A stretch of 64,000 bases of DNA from an uncultured Prevotellaceae bacterium. Its GTDB lineage: Bacteria > Bacteroidota > Bacteroidia > Bacteroidales > Bacteroidaceae. Made by a program: the position numbers and the translations under genes. The notes under the pieces are model-generated. The model saw only the letters and a program-made list of their open reading frames with translations. It had not been told where the DNA came from and searched no databases. Where the stretch lies: the NCBI GenBank assembly GCA_900316505.1, contig ONDH01000004.1:33742-97741 (forward strand), given 5' to 3'. This document shows, piece after piece, positions 1 to 7,178 of this stretch; position 1 is the stretch's first letter, and the number at the start of each line of letters is the position of its first letter.

Positions 1-465
1 AGCCGTAATCTGCACACCCGCCAACTTTCCTTGCAGCGCCTCAGCCACATTGGCAACAGGAACAGCCGCCAGCTTATCACCCGTCACCGATGCCACAGCG
101 CCTGTCAAGTCTCTGCGCTTCATCGTGCTGTAACCCACCACCACCGCATCTTCCAGTGTGGTGTTATCCTCCTCCATGACGATGTTCATGTTCGTCGAGC
201 CCTTCAATTTCAGAGGCTTAAAACCAATATATGTAAACTCCAAAGAAGAACCTGCTGGAGCATTGACACTGAAATTACCATCAAGGTCAGTCACAGTGCC
301 CTGTCCTTTTCCGACAATCACATATACACCCGTCAGCGGGTCTCCGAATTGGTCTTTGACGGTGCCCTTAAACGTAGTTTCTTGGGCAAACCCGATCATT
401 CCCCATGCACAAAACAGCATGGCAAAAAATAGTCTTTTTTCGAACATATTATTAGAGTTTTTCAT
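1..465 (-). CDS. SusC/RagA-like TonB-dependent receptor, N-terminal part
   Basis: The reading frame is open from the ATG at 465 to the window edge (155 codons), so the gene is cut by the window. It begins with a signal peptide ending near GMIGFAQ (about residues 7-28), then a carboxypeptidase-regulatory-like domain (TFKGTVKDQFGDPLTGVYV, VTDLDGNFSV), then the conserved link to the plug domain (LEDAVVVGYSTMKRRDLTGAV) and the plug start (VANVAEALQGKLAGVQI). This order is diagnostic of SusC-family outer-membrane receptors, which import glycans or peptides with a SusD lipoprotein under TonB energy. The substrate cannot be told from this part. An in-frame ATG at 447 is an alternative start. The promoter at 487-517 leaves a very short leader. 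Confidence 0.93.
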   Translation of the reverse strand, partial: MKNSNNMFEKRLFFAMLFCAWGMIGFAQETTFKGTVKDQFGDPLTGVYVIVGKGQGTVTDLDGNFSVNAPAGSSLEFTYIGFKPLKLKGSTNMNIVMEEDNTTLEDAVVVGYSTMKRRDLTGAVASVTGDKLAAVPVANVAEALQGKLAGVQITA

Positions 466-486
466 TAGCGAATGGTAAAGTAGTCG

Positions 487-517
487 CAAATTTAAGGATA
501 ATTAGGTAATCTACCAA
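487..517 (-). promoter_or_regulatory. Bacteroidetes-type promoter of the SusC-like gene
   Basis: Read on the minus strand, TAAATTTG (494-487) matches the TAnnTTTG -7 box, and a TTG (517-515) lies 20 bp upstream as the -33 element. Transcription would start only about 15 bases before the ATG at 465. Confidence 0.6.
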
Positions 518-747
518 AAGATTTCCACGAAAAAATGAACATTGACAAACATTGATATTTAAGGTTCTCCTTTCGGTTCAAAAAATTATCACTTTACGCT
601 TTTTCCCTCTCATTGATTAAAAAAAATAGATAAAAAAGATCCTGCCTTTTTATATTTTTCTTTTGGCGGCTTGCCACAATAATGCACTTTCTTTTATACC
701 AAACAGATGTAGTTCAAACAAGTTTGTCTTCTGTACTCACTCAATCG

Positions 748-780
748 CATTTTTCATTTGTCATTTATCATTTAGCGCAG
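748..780. repeat. Short AT-rich tandem array ending in a GCGCAG motif
   Basis: Repeated catttNtcattt-type units run into tttagcgcagcg. The reverse complement of this block recurs at 20031-20058. Apart from this block, the promoter, the 23-bp array and the palindromic element, I see nothing else in the 820-bp spacer 466-1285. Confidence 0.5.
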
Positions 781-795
781 CGAAATATACCCTTT

Positions 796-1025
796 GAGGA
801 TAGCCCTTACACAGGATTGAGAATACCCCATGAGCAGAAGTGAGAATAGCCCTTAAGCACGAGTGAGTATAGCCTTGACACAGAAGTGAGTATATTAGTG
901 ACATCGAGCTGAGTATATTAGTGACGCTTGATGTTGTATACGAGTGACGTTGAAGTGTGTATACGAGTGACGTTGAAGTGTGTATACGAGTGACGTTCAA
1001 ATGTGTTTATGAACTACGTGCGCAC
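796..1025. repeat. Ten-unit tandem array with exact 23-bp period
   Basis: Units begin at 796, 819, 842, 865, 888, 911, 934, 957, 980 and 1003, with no insertion or deletion between them. Each begins with a GAGTATA-like heptamer (gaggata, gagaata, gagtata, ttgtata, gtgtata, gtgttta). The rest drifts gradually along the array, so neighbours resemble each other most. Units are contiguous, without spacers, so this is not a CRISPR. Since 23 is not a multiple of three, the 79-codon minus-strand frame across it is probably accidental. A second array with the same period lies at 51700-51814. Confidence 0.85.
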
Positions 1026-1112
1026 CGTGCGCATCTCATTTCGTACACCCAGCGCATAATATTTCGTTATTACAGCGCGTATTATTATGCGCTGAGTGCC
1101 CGTATTTGATGA
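1014..1112. repeat. Dispersed palindromic intergenic element, copy 1
   Basis: This block shares three ordered segments with 19870-19989: gcaccgtgcgcatc, cacccagcgcataa and gctgagtgcccgt followed by tttgatga. Inside it CAGCGCATAATA (from 1050) is the exact reverse complement of TATTATGCGCTG (ending 1094), so the RNA or DNA could form a 12-bp stem. It starts within the last unit of the 23-bp array. Confidence 0.7.
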
Positions 1113-1285
1113 TACAAGTACAATCATTCCGTCATTTCTTCAACAGCACAGTTGCACATTATGAATCTGGTAAAGCAAGAGAGAGGTGACTTTTCGAGAA
1201 TATTTTTGTCACCCCATCATATCGCCGTAACTTTGCAGCAGATTCAGTTGAAAACTAAAAACTAAAAGTGAAAAGTATATTAACC

Positions 1286-3451
1286 CTAAAGCCCTTTCAT
1301 GCTGAGTTGCATTCTTCCGCGTTGCAAATCGACTCCTATCACACGCACGGTGACATGCTGATGGAGTTGAACTTCTTCTGCGGGGTCTTTTACGAAGTGG
1401 TCTGCCAATTCGCTGATGTGGACAAGACCTTTGGTGTGGACACCTACATCAACGAAACATCCGAAGTTGGTGATGTTGGTGATGATGCCGGGGAGAATCA
1501 TGCCGACCTGCACATCTTCCAATTCCTTCACATCTTTGGAGAATTCGAATACGGTCAATTGTTGACGAGGGTCACGACCTGGCTTGTCGAGTTCCTGCAT
1601 GATGTCTTCAAGGGTGGGAAGACCTACTTTGTCTGTCACATATTTGCGAATGTCAATACGGCTGCGCACATCTTTGTTTGCCATCAGCTCTGCCACGGAA
1701 CAATGTTGATCTTTTGCCATCCGCTCCACAATGGGATAGCTTTCAGGATGCACGGCACTATTGTCCAAAGGTTGTTTTCCTCCACTCACACGCAAGAATC
1801 CTGCAGCTTGTTCATATGCCTTTGGACCTAATTTCGGCACTTTCAGCAATTCCTTTCGAGAGGCGAAAGCACCGTTCTCTGCTCGGTAGGTGACAATGTT
1901 CTGGGCAATGGCAGGACCTAGACCTGAAATGTATGTGAGCAGGTGCTTGCTGGCGGTGTTCACGTTCACACCCACTTTGTTCACACAGAGTTCTACGGTT
2001 TGGTCGAGCGAGTGTTTCAGTTCTTTCTGATCCACATCTTTCTGGTACTGCCCCACTCCAATGCTGCTGGGGTCTATCTTCACCAATTCCGCCAATGGAT
2101 CCATCAGGCGACGGCCTATGCTGACAGCACCACGCACCGTCACATCATAGTCAGGGAATTCTTCTCGCGCCACCTTCGAGGCAGAATAGATACTGGCACC
2201 ATCTTCGCTCACCACAAATATCTGAATCTCTTTAGGCAGTCCCAAACCACGCACAAACTCTTCAGTTTCACGGCTGGCTGTTCCATTGCCGATGGAGACA
2301 GCTTCGACCTTATATTGTTTGGTGAGTGTCCACAGTTTATCGGCAGCAGCACGACGTTCGTTCTTGGGAGGATGAGGGTAGATGGCCTCGTTGTGGAGCA
2401 AGTTGCCTTCAGCATCAAGACACACCACCTTGCAACCTGTTCGGAAGCCCGGATCAAGTGCCAAGACACGTTTCTGACCTAATGGAGGCGACATAAGCAA
2501 CTGTTCAAGATTCTTTACAAAAATACGGATAGCTTCTTGGTCAGCACGCTCTTTGGAGATGTTGGCAAATTCAGTTTCAATGCTGGGCTTGAGCAATCGT
2601 CTGAAGCCGTCTTCGATGGCATTCCAGACAAGTTCGGCACTCTTGCTGGAGTTGCGAAGGAATTGTCTGTCCAACCTATCAAGGCACCGCTCATCGTCAC
2701 CACTGATACTCACCCTCAGAATGCCCTCTGCCTCTCCTCGCCGCATGGCCAAAAGACGGTGAGAGGCACACTTGGCAAGCTTCTCCGAGAAGTCGAAATA
2801 GTCACGGTATTTCTGCGCCTTCTGTTCCCATTCCTCTTCTTCCTCCTTATTCTTTGTCTTGGGCTTCACCTTGACAGAGGTAATAACGGCATCCTTCTTG
2901 AAGTTGAAACGTACAATATTTCTGGCTTCTTCACTTTCACTCACTTTTTCAGCGATAATGTCCTGTGCACCTTGTATGGCTTCCTCGATGCTTGCCACAC
3001 CCTTCTCCTTGCTGACAAATTCTTTGGCTTTCTTGTCCACATCGGCAGATGGGTTCTGCATCAACAGGAAAGTTGCCAAAGGCTCCAAGCCCTTTTGCCG
3101 TGCCACCTCAGCACGAGTCTTGCGTTTGGGTTTGAACGGCAGGTAGATATCTTCCAATTCCGTGCTGTCCCAGGATGCTTCAATACGAGTCTTCAACTCG
3201 GAAGTCAGTTTGCCTTGTTCCTCGATGGTTTTCAAGATGGTCTCCTTGCGTTTTGCCAACTCATTCAACTTCTCCAGTTGGTCGCTCACACTTGCCACTT
3301 GAACCTCGTCAAGCGCACCTGTCACTTCTTTTCTGTATCGACTGATGAACGGGATGGTGCACCCCTCTTCCAATAGTCCTACAGTTCCTGCCACCTGACG
3401 TTCACTGATGCCAGTTGCCTTTGATATGAGTTTTGTGAAAATGGTAGTCAT
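1286..3451 (-). CDS. tex: Tex-family RNA-binding transcription accessory protein
   Basis: The 721-residue product has the usual Tex length and order. An N-terminal helical region (ISERQVAGTVGLLEEGCTIPFISRYRKE) is followed by the YqgF-like RNase H fold (QKRVLALDPGFRTGCKVVCLD), helix-hairpin-helix repeats (VNVNTASKHLLTYISGLGP, LKVPKLGPKAYEQ) and a C-terminal S1 domain (GMILPGIITNITNFGCFVDVG to the end). Tex proteins bind nucleic acid and influence transcription; their precise role in this phylum is not settled. It is transcribed alone. Its start at 3451 is the first Met before the conserved N-terminus. Confidence 0.95.
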   Translation of the reverse strand: MTTIFTKLISKATGISERQVAGTVGLLEEGCTIPFISRYRKEVTGALDEVQVASVSDQLEKLNELAKRKETILKTIEEQGKLTSELKTRIEASWDSTELEDIYLPFKPKRKTRAEVARQKGLEPLATFLLMQNPSADVDKKAKEFVSKEKGVASIEEAIQGAQDIIAEKVSESEEARNIVRFNFKKDAVITSVKVKPKTKNKEEEEEWEQKAQKYRDYFDFSEKLAKCASHRLLAMRRGEAEGILRVSISGDDERCLDRLDRQFLRNSSKSAELVWNAIEDGFRRLLKPSIETEFANISKERADQEAIRIFVKNLEQLLMSPPLGQKRVLALDPGFRTGCKVVCLDAEGNLLHNEAIYPHPPKNERRAAADKLWTLTKQYKVEAVSIGNGTASRETEEFVRGLGLPKEIQIFVVSEDGASIYSASKVAREEFPDYDVTVRGAVSIGRRLMDPLAELVKIDPSSIGVGQYQKDVDQKELKHSLDQTVELCVNKVGVNVNTASKHLLTYISGLGPAIAQNIVTYRAENGAFASRKELLKVPKLGPKAYEQAAGFLRVSGGKQPLDNSAVHPESYPIVERMAKDQHCSVAELMANKDVRSRIDIRKYVTDKVGLPTLEDIMQELDKPGRDPRQQLTVFEFSKDVKELEDVQVGMILPGIITNITNFGCFVDVGVHTKGLVHISELADHFVKDPAEEVQLHQHVTVRVIGVDLQRGRMQLSMKGL

Positions 3452-3477
3452 GAAAGATTTAATGATTTTATATTTAG

Positions 3478-3590
3478 GAGTTAAGGAGTTAAAGCCAAAT
3501 GTTATCTTGGTGGGAACTCCTCATGTACAAGGTATCGGCTTAACTCCTTAGCGGAGCGATAACTCCTTAACTCCTTTAATTCCTAATTTT
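3478..3590. repeat. Inverted octamer arrays around a conserved core, copy 1
   Basis: Copies of ggagttaa at the left (3478-3494) face the complementary ttaactcc copies at the right (about 3540-3582), which run into the 3' end of the next gene. The core 3507-3532 (ttggtgggaactcctcatgt then acaagg) recurs with one substitution at 33296-33320, where the flanking arrays have a different sequence. Confidence 0.65.
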
Positions 3591-4680
3591 GATTCTTCTT
3601 TCTCCCCCTATACACAAAAGTACCGATGGCTATGAGAAGTATGAGGAGCGTGACAACATAAGCCCAAATATTCGTGACACGGGAGGTGGCGCTGATGGTG
3701 TAGTCACCAGGAATGAGACGTTCGCCTGTGAGGGGATAATAGATGATGCCATCCTTAAGAACGCCTGTACCTGGATTCACCACTTCGCCGGGCATTGATA
3801 GCGAGTATGACACCGAGAACCAGAATATGTTCAGTTGGTGGGCAAGCTCCTCTCTCAGTCCTTTCCCGAAGGGATTTTCTTCATCGAAGAAAGGCGCATA
3901 GGCGTTGGAATGGAAGAATTTCTCGAACTCTTCCATAGGATCCACATTGGCAATATCCTGTCCATCCTTCAAGAGCGCGATGGAGAGCGAATCGTGCAAT
4001 GCCACGAACTGTTCCTTGCTCACAGGAGGATTCTGGATGGAGTCGTAGTGCTGCACCATGTAGTCAAAGCACATCTTGAAGAGATTGTCATTCATCCATC
4101 GTGTCACGAACGGTTCCATCTTGCTGATTTTCTCCGAAGCCTGTCCCCCGCTGAGCCCCTCAAGCAGGTTGGGCTGACCTGTGAACCAGTAGCTGACCAC
4201 ATCCTTGTCGGCATAGTCGGTGGGTGAAAGCTTGAAGGTGTCAGCCACGGTATTGAAAGTCTCCGTGTAGGTGTATTCCGTGTAGAACCAGCGGAAATGC
4301 TTCTCAAGATTGGCATTCGATTTCAGACGCGCGCCATTCAGTTGCAGAGGGGTATATTGACACATATCCTTCACGTCCTTAAATTCACGGTATTCGAGCG
4401 TAGTGGTCACCGTGTCGTTCTCGCCGATGTCGGTGTGAGAACCCATGAAGCCCTCCATGTTGACGCATTCCGGAACGGGAGCCAACGGGGCAGACGTGCT
4501 GTCCTTGCCCCACAGGAAATCTCTTTCTTCCTGCGGCATCACATGGCGATAAATGACTTCGCGCTTACAAGTGCCGTCTTCGTGAATGGTTGTGTGCAAT
4601 CTGACATCCTGCTTTTCACAGGAGAAGAAGAATACCACTGATGCCAATAGCATCCAATATGAACTAATTGTAGTTTTCAT
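3583..4680 (-). CDS. Membrane-tethered lipoprotein in an ECF sigma operon, unknown function
   Basis: This is a 365-residue protein with a lipoprotein signal (ASVVFFFSC, lipidated Cys21). The middle region is predicted extracytoplasmic with no family I recognise. A single membrane span lies near residues 337-357 (NIWAYVVTLLILLIAIGTFVY), followed by a basic tail (RGRKKNQN). Having both a lipid anchor and a C-terminal span is unusual. The gene overlaps the upstream anti-sigma-like gene by 17 bases, which points to co-expression with the ECF sigma factor and a role in envelope sensing. That role is inferred from context only. Confidence 0.75.
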   Translation of the reverse strand: MKTTISSYWMLLASVVFFFSCEKQDVRLHTTIHEDGTCKREVIYRHVMPQEERDFLWGKDSTSAPLAPVPECVNMEGFMGSHTDIGENDTVTTTLEYREFKDVKDMCQYTPLQLNGARLKSNANLEKHFRWFYTEYTYTETFNTVADTFKLSPTDYADKDVVSYWFTGQPNLLEGLSGGQASEKISKMEPFVTRWMNDNLFKMCFDYMVQHYDSIQNPPVSKEQFVALHDSLSIALLKDGQDIANVDPMEEFEKFFHSNAYAPFFDEENPFGKGLREELAHQLNIFWFSVSYSLSMPGEVVNPGTGVLKDGIIYYPLTGERLIPGDYTISATSRVTNIWAYVVTLLILLIAIGTFVYRGRKKNQN

Positions 4681-5053
4681 ACATCATCATTTTTAATTGT
4701 GTGTAACTAATAGGTTTTGGTTGACTTGCCTCTAAGTAGCGTGTGTACATGTTCTCGAGCGTGCTGCTTCGTGGAAAGTCTGTTGTATAGGCATGGGCAC
4801 GTGGTGCCTCTGTCTTTACAGGTTGGTTGACATAGATGAAAAGCCCTATGAGCAGGATGGCTGCTGCAGATGTGATAGTGCGAAGCATCCTCAGCACCAG
4901 ATGAGGCGTGTCACTCTCCGGTTCCTCACTCCTTGTCCCATGCACCTCTCTATCAGGCAGGTTTGCCATGATGCTTTCCAGCATTTCATCAGGATTCTCC
5001 AATTCTGGCTGCTGTCCTTTCAATCTGTCAAGTATGTCATCTATTTGTGTCAT
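4664..5053 (-). CDS. Small single-span membrane protein, likely anti-sigma factor
   Basis: The 129-residue product has an acidic cytoplasmic N-terminus (about 1-50), one membrane span at about 57-75 (LRTITSAAAILLIGLFIYV) and a short extracytoplasmic C-terminus. The layout fits anti-sigma proteins of Bacteroidetes ECF operons, although no zinc-binding His-Cys motif is visible. It overlaps the sigma gene by 17 bases upstream and the lipoprotein gene by 17 bases downstream. The anti-sigma function is inferred from position and topology. Confidence 0.7.
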   Translation of the reverse strand: MTQIDDILDRLKGQQPELENPDEMLESIMANLPDREVHGTRSEEPESDTPHLVLRMLRTITSAAAILLIGLFIYVNQPVKTEAPRAHAYTTDFPRSSTLENMYTRYLEASQPKPISYTQLKMMMYENYN

Positions 5054-5597
5054 ATCCTAATTGTTTTAATCGTTCTCGTATGGTTTGCCGTGCCACATAC
5101 AGGTTGCTCTTCACCTGTTTGGCATCCAAGCCTGTTATCTCTTCCACTTCTGATGAGGAGAGCCCTTCCAGATGACAGAGCGTGAAAACCATCCGTTGCT
5201 TCTCCCCCAACCCATCTGCCAGCATCCTCACAATCGAAACCCACTCTTTGTTTTCCAATGCCCTGTGCGTATCAGTATCGGAAGCATACCGTCGGAACAC
5301 CAACTCATCGTCTGGCATGGAAACCACATGTTGTATACGTTTCAATCTATCCAAACATAGGCGTGTGGCAATCGTATAAATCCATGTGGTGAAGTTCTTC
5401 CGGGTGTCATATTCTCCCATTCGCTGCCACACACGGATGAAGGTCTCCTGCACCATGTCCCTCGCTTCTTCCTCGTCACACAGCAGTTTCAACGACAACG
5501 AAAACACCATCCGCTGATACGTCTGCACCACTCCACGAAAAGCTGCCTTCTCGCCTTGCCGGCACCTGACCACTATGTCTTCTGCTATCTGAATCAT
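5037..5597 (-). CDS. ECF-type RNA polymerase sigma factor
   Basis: The 186-residue protein has sigma region 2 (AFRGVVQTYQRMVFSLSLKL, then EEEARDMVQETFIRVW) and region 4 with its helix-turn-helix (LGEKQRMVFTLCHLEGLSS, EVEEITGLDAKQVKSNLYVAR). I chose the ATG at 5597 rather than the in-frame one at 5645, because a near-consensus GACCTTTG promoter box lies around 5637-5644, downstream of the longer start. The gene heads a three-gene unit with overlapping coding ends (sigma, anti-sigma-like, lipoprotein), the usual arrangement for an autoregulated envelope-response sigma factor. Confidence 0.92.
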   Translation of the reverse strand: MIQIAEDIVVRCRQGEKAAFRGVVQTYQRMVFSLSLKLLCDEEEARDMVQETFIRVWQRMGEYDTRKNFTTWIYTIATRLCLDRLKRIQHVVSMPDDELVFRRYASDTDTHRALENKEWVSIVRMLADGLGEKQRMVFTLCHLEGLSSSEVEEITGLDAKQVKSNLYVARQTIRERLKQLGYDTNR

Positions 5598-5660
5598 TTG
5601 CTGTGTCTCTTTGCCTATTATACGATTGAGAATGGCAAAGGTCAAATGAAATGTTGAAAA

Positions 5661-5984
5661 TTATCTATTTTTTTGCAAGGGCAATCCCCCTTCCTCTTTC
5701 AGCAGTGCCCGCTTCTTCTCTATCATCTCTCCCGTGCGTTGGCCATGAAAGCCGCCGAGGGTGCCATCGGAGGCAATGACGCGGTGGCAAGGCACTTCGG
5801 GGGCAAAGGGATTACGCTTGAGGGCTTGTCCGACGGCTTGGGCGCTTCGACAACCGATGCGTCGGGCGAGTTCACCATAAGTGACAGTCTTGCCACGAGG
5901 AACACGAAGCAATTCCAAATACACACGACGCTGGAACTCTGTGATGTGGGTGGCTGTGAGGACCCGATGGCGGATGTCGGACAT
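5661..5984 (-). CDS. Methylated-DNA-protein-cysteine S-methyltransferase, catalytic domain only
   Basis: The 107-residue protein consists of just the MGMT C-terminal domain: FQRRVYLELLRVPRGKTVTYGELA, the recognition helix region (AQAVGQALKRNPF) and the acceptor motif VPCHRVI with Cys66. The acceptor cysteine is present, so it could repair O6-alkylguanine by irreversible transfer. That separates it from the alkyltransferase-like proteins, which lack the cysteine. The usual N-terminal ribonuclease-like domain is missing. It lies 7 bases after the NUDIX gene, suggesting one transcript. Ada-type regulation is not indicated. Confidence 0.88.
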   Translation of the reverse strand: MSDIRHRVLTATHITEFQRRVYLELLRVPRGKTVTYGELARRIGCRSAQAVGQALKRNPFAPEVPCHRVIASDGTLGGFHGQRTGEMIEKKRALLKEEGGLPLQKNR

Positions 5985-5991
5985 GATGGTA

Positions 5992-6558
5992 TTAAATCAG
6001 ATGGTTCTCGGCGATGTAGCGCCAAAGGGGGGCAACCATGAGTGACTGTTTCATCTCGTCATGGCGAAGCAGGTCGATCAACTCGTCTGTTTTGAAAAGG
6101 TGGACACTGATTTCTTCGGTTTCGTCGAGGTTCTGTCCAGCCACTTTCTCCACTCCCTTCGCGATGAAGGTGTGATTGAGGTTGTTCATAGAAGTGGGAT
6201 TGGCTGACAAAGCGGTGAGTTCCGTCCATTCGCCTCCTGCATAACCAGTCTCTTCGAGAAGTTCCCGTTTGGCTGCATCAAGAGGAGATGCATCGGAGGC
6301 TTCCATAGTGCCTGCACAGAGTTCGTATTCGACGATGCCCAAGGCGTGACGGTATTGGCGCACCAGCACAAATTCACCTTCTGTAGTGATGGCGATGATA
6401 TTGACCCATGTGGGATATTCGAGCACATAGTATTCGGGGACAATCTTTCCGTCAGGCATGCGGAGCACATCACGACGCGCTGTGAGCCACGGACGCTTGA
6501 TGAGATATTCGGAACTGACGGTTTCCCAGGGCTGTATGTCTTTTGGCTTGTCCATCAT
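5992..6558 (-). CDS. NUDIX hydrolase, ADP-ribose pyrophosphatase type
   Basis: The 188-residue protein contains a NUDIX box (about 82-108: AGTMEASDASPLDAAKREL then LEETGYAGG). The catalytic REL-LEE-TGY core is intact, and the short extra loop after the first Gly is common in this subfamily. It begins with the beta-rich N-terminal region seen in ADP-ribose pyrophosphatases (YVLEYPTWVNIIAITTEGEF, LVRQYRHALG). The substrate is most likely ADP-ribose or another nucleoside diphosphate derivative; this is family inference. It precedes the MGMT gene by 7 bases on the same strand. Confidence 0.88.
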   Translation of the reverse strand: MMDKPKDIQPWETVSSEYLIKRPWLTARRDVLRMPDGKIVPEYYVLEYPTWVNIIAITTEGEFVLVRQYRHALGIVEYELCAGTMEASDASPLDAAKRELLEETGYAGGEWTELTALSANPTSMNNLNHTFIAKGVEKVAGQNLDETEEISVHLFKTDELIDLLRHDEMKQSLMVAPLWRYIAENHLI

Positions 6559-6686
6559 CCAATGATTAATAGATTAATAAAAGATAAAAGAGGGAAGAAA
6601 GCACTCTGCCTTCCTCCCTTTACTCTTGAACTTTCATTTCCTTTTTTCATCTGAAAACCAGTTTCCGATAAAAACGTAAAAACGGA

Positions 6687-6713
6687 ATGAAATCTTGAGC
6701 CTCTTGTCGGATT
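6687..6713 (-). repeat. Duplicate of the tRNA-Thr 3' end
   Basis: These 27 bases match 6801-6828, which is the last part of the tRNA-Thr gene plus its downstream flank, except for one missing base. The copy lies on the same strand 113 bp beyond the tRNA 3' end. The 87 bases between carry no gene. It looks like an old integration footprint or a collapsed tandem tRNA duplication. Confidence 0.7.
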
Positions 6714-6812
6714 AAATATCCGAAAAACCTGCCGGTGGCTGGCTTTCAAGGCTTTCATCTTTCGCTGTCAATTGAAAGTGAACTTTCATTGCCATCTCAG
6801 ATGAAATTCTTG

Positions 6813-6886
6813 AGCCTCTTGTCGGATTCGAACCAACGACCCCGAGATTACAAATCACGTGCTCTGGCCAACTGAGCTAAAGAGGC
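6813..6886 (-). tRNA. tRNA-Thr (anticodon TGT)
   Basis: The acceptor arms GCCTCTT (6886-6880) and AAGAGGC (6820-6814) pair fully, with discriminator T. The D-arm is AGCTCAGTTGG, the T-loop GTTCGAATC, and the anticodon loop TTTGTAA has the anticodon at 6852-6850. The anticodon stem contains one U-U mismatch. CCA is not encoded. It follows the SRP RNA by 4 bases and is probably processed from the same transcript. Confidence 0.95.
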
Positions 6887-6890
6887 GGGT

Positions 6891-6986
6891 GGGTAAGCTG
6901 ACTACATCGCGCCGCTACAACCGAGTACCCTTGCTGCGGTCAAGCCCTGGGGGATTCCAAGGGAGCTGGCCGTATAGGACTTACCC
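6891..6986 (-). ncRNA. ffs: Small signal recognition particle RNA (4.5S-like)
   Basis: The 96-base RNA has complementary ends (GGGTAAG and CTTACCC) that close it into one long hairpin. Near the apex it holds the asymmetric-loop sequence GCAGCAAGGGTA after CCAGGGC, corresponding to the Ffh-binding region. Its 3' side (GCGATGTAGTCAGC) resembles the E. coli 4.5S sequence GGGATGTAGCTGGC. A strong promoter lies directly upstream. It works with Ffh, whose gene is about 0.9 kb away on the other strand, in co-translational targeting of membrane proteins. Confidence 0.85.
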
Positions 6987-7008
6987 ATGTTTTTTTGTTT
7001 AGCGGGTG

Positions 7009-7040
7009 CAAAGGTAGTACTTTTAATTGATAATTGACAA
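7009..7040 (-). promoter_or_regulatory. Promoter of the SRP RNA and tRNA-Thr
   Basis: TACCTTTG (7016-7009, minus strand) is a perfect -7 box. A TTG at 7040-7038 lies 21 bp upstream. The SRP RNA begins about 22 bases downstream. Confidence 0.8.
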
Positions 7041-7162
7041 TTGATAATTAAGATTTTTTCTGTTTCAAGCGATTTTTTTTGTTTTTCGTATCTGATTCAC
7101 ACTTTTCTCCGTTTCGGAAGTCAATTATCAATTGTCAATTATCAATTATCAATTTTTTTTCG

Positions 7163-7170
7163 TACCTTTG
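7163..7170 (+). promoter_or_regulatory. Promoter -7 box of the DedA-family gene
   Basis: TACCTTTG ends only 8 bases before the ATG at 7179, so the mRNA would have a leader of a few bases or none. The spacer between this promoter and the SRP RNA promoter contains inverted heptamer arrays (7023-7050 against 7120-7157). Confidence 0.75.
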
Positions 7171-7178
7171 CACCCATT

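Noticed and set aside
761..1000. 79-codon minus-strand frame across the 23-bp array
   Set aside because: It follows from the repeat having no stop in that phase; a period of 23 is not a codon multiple, there is no ribosome-binding region, and no family resemblance.
796..1025. CRISPR array
   Set aside because: Units are contiguous with no spacers, the units drift, and there are no cas genes in the window.
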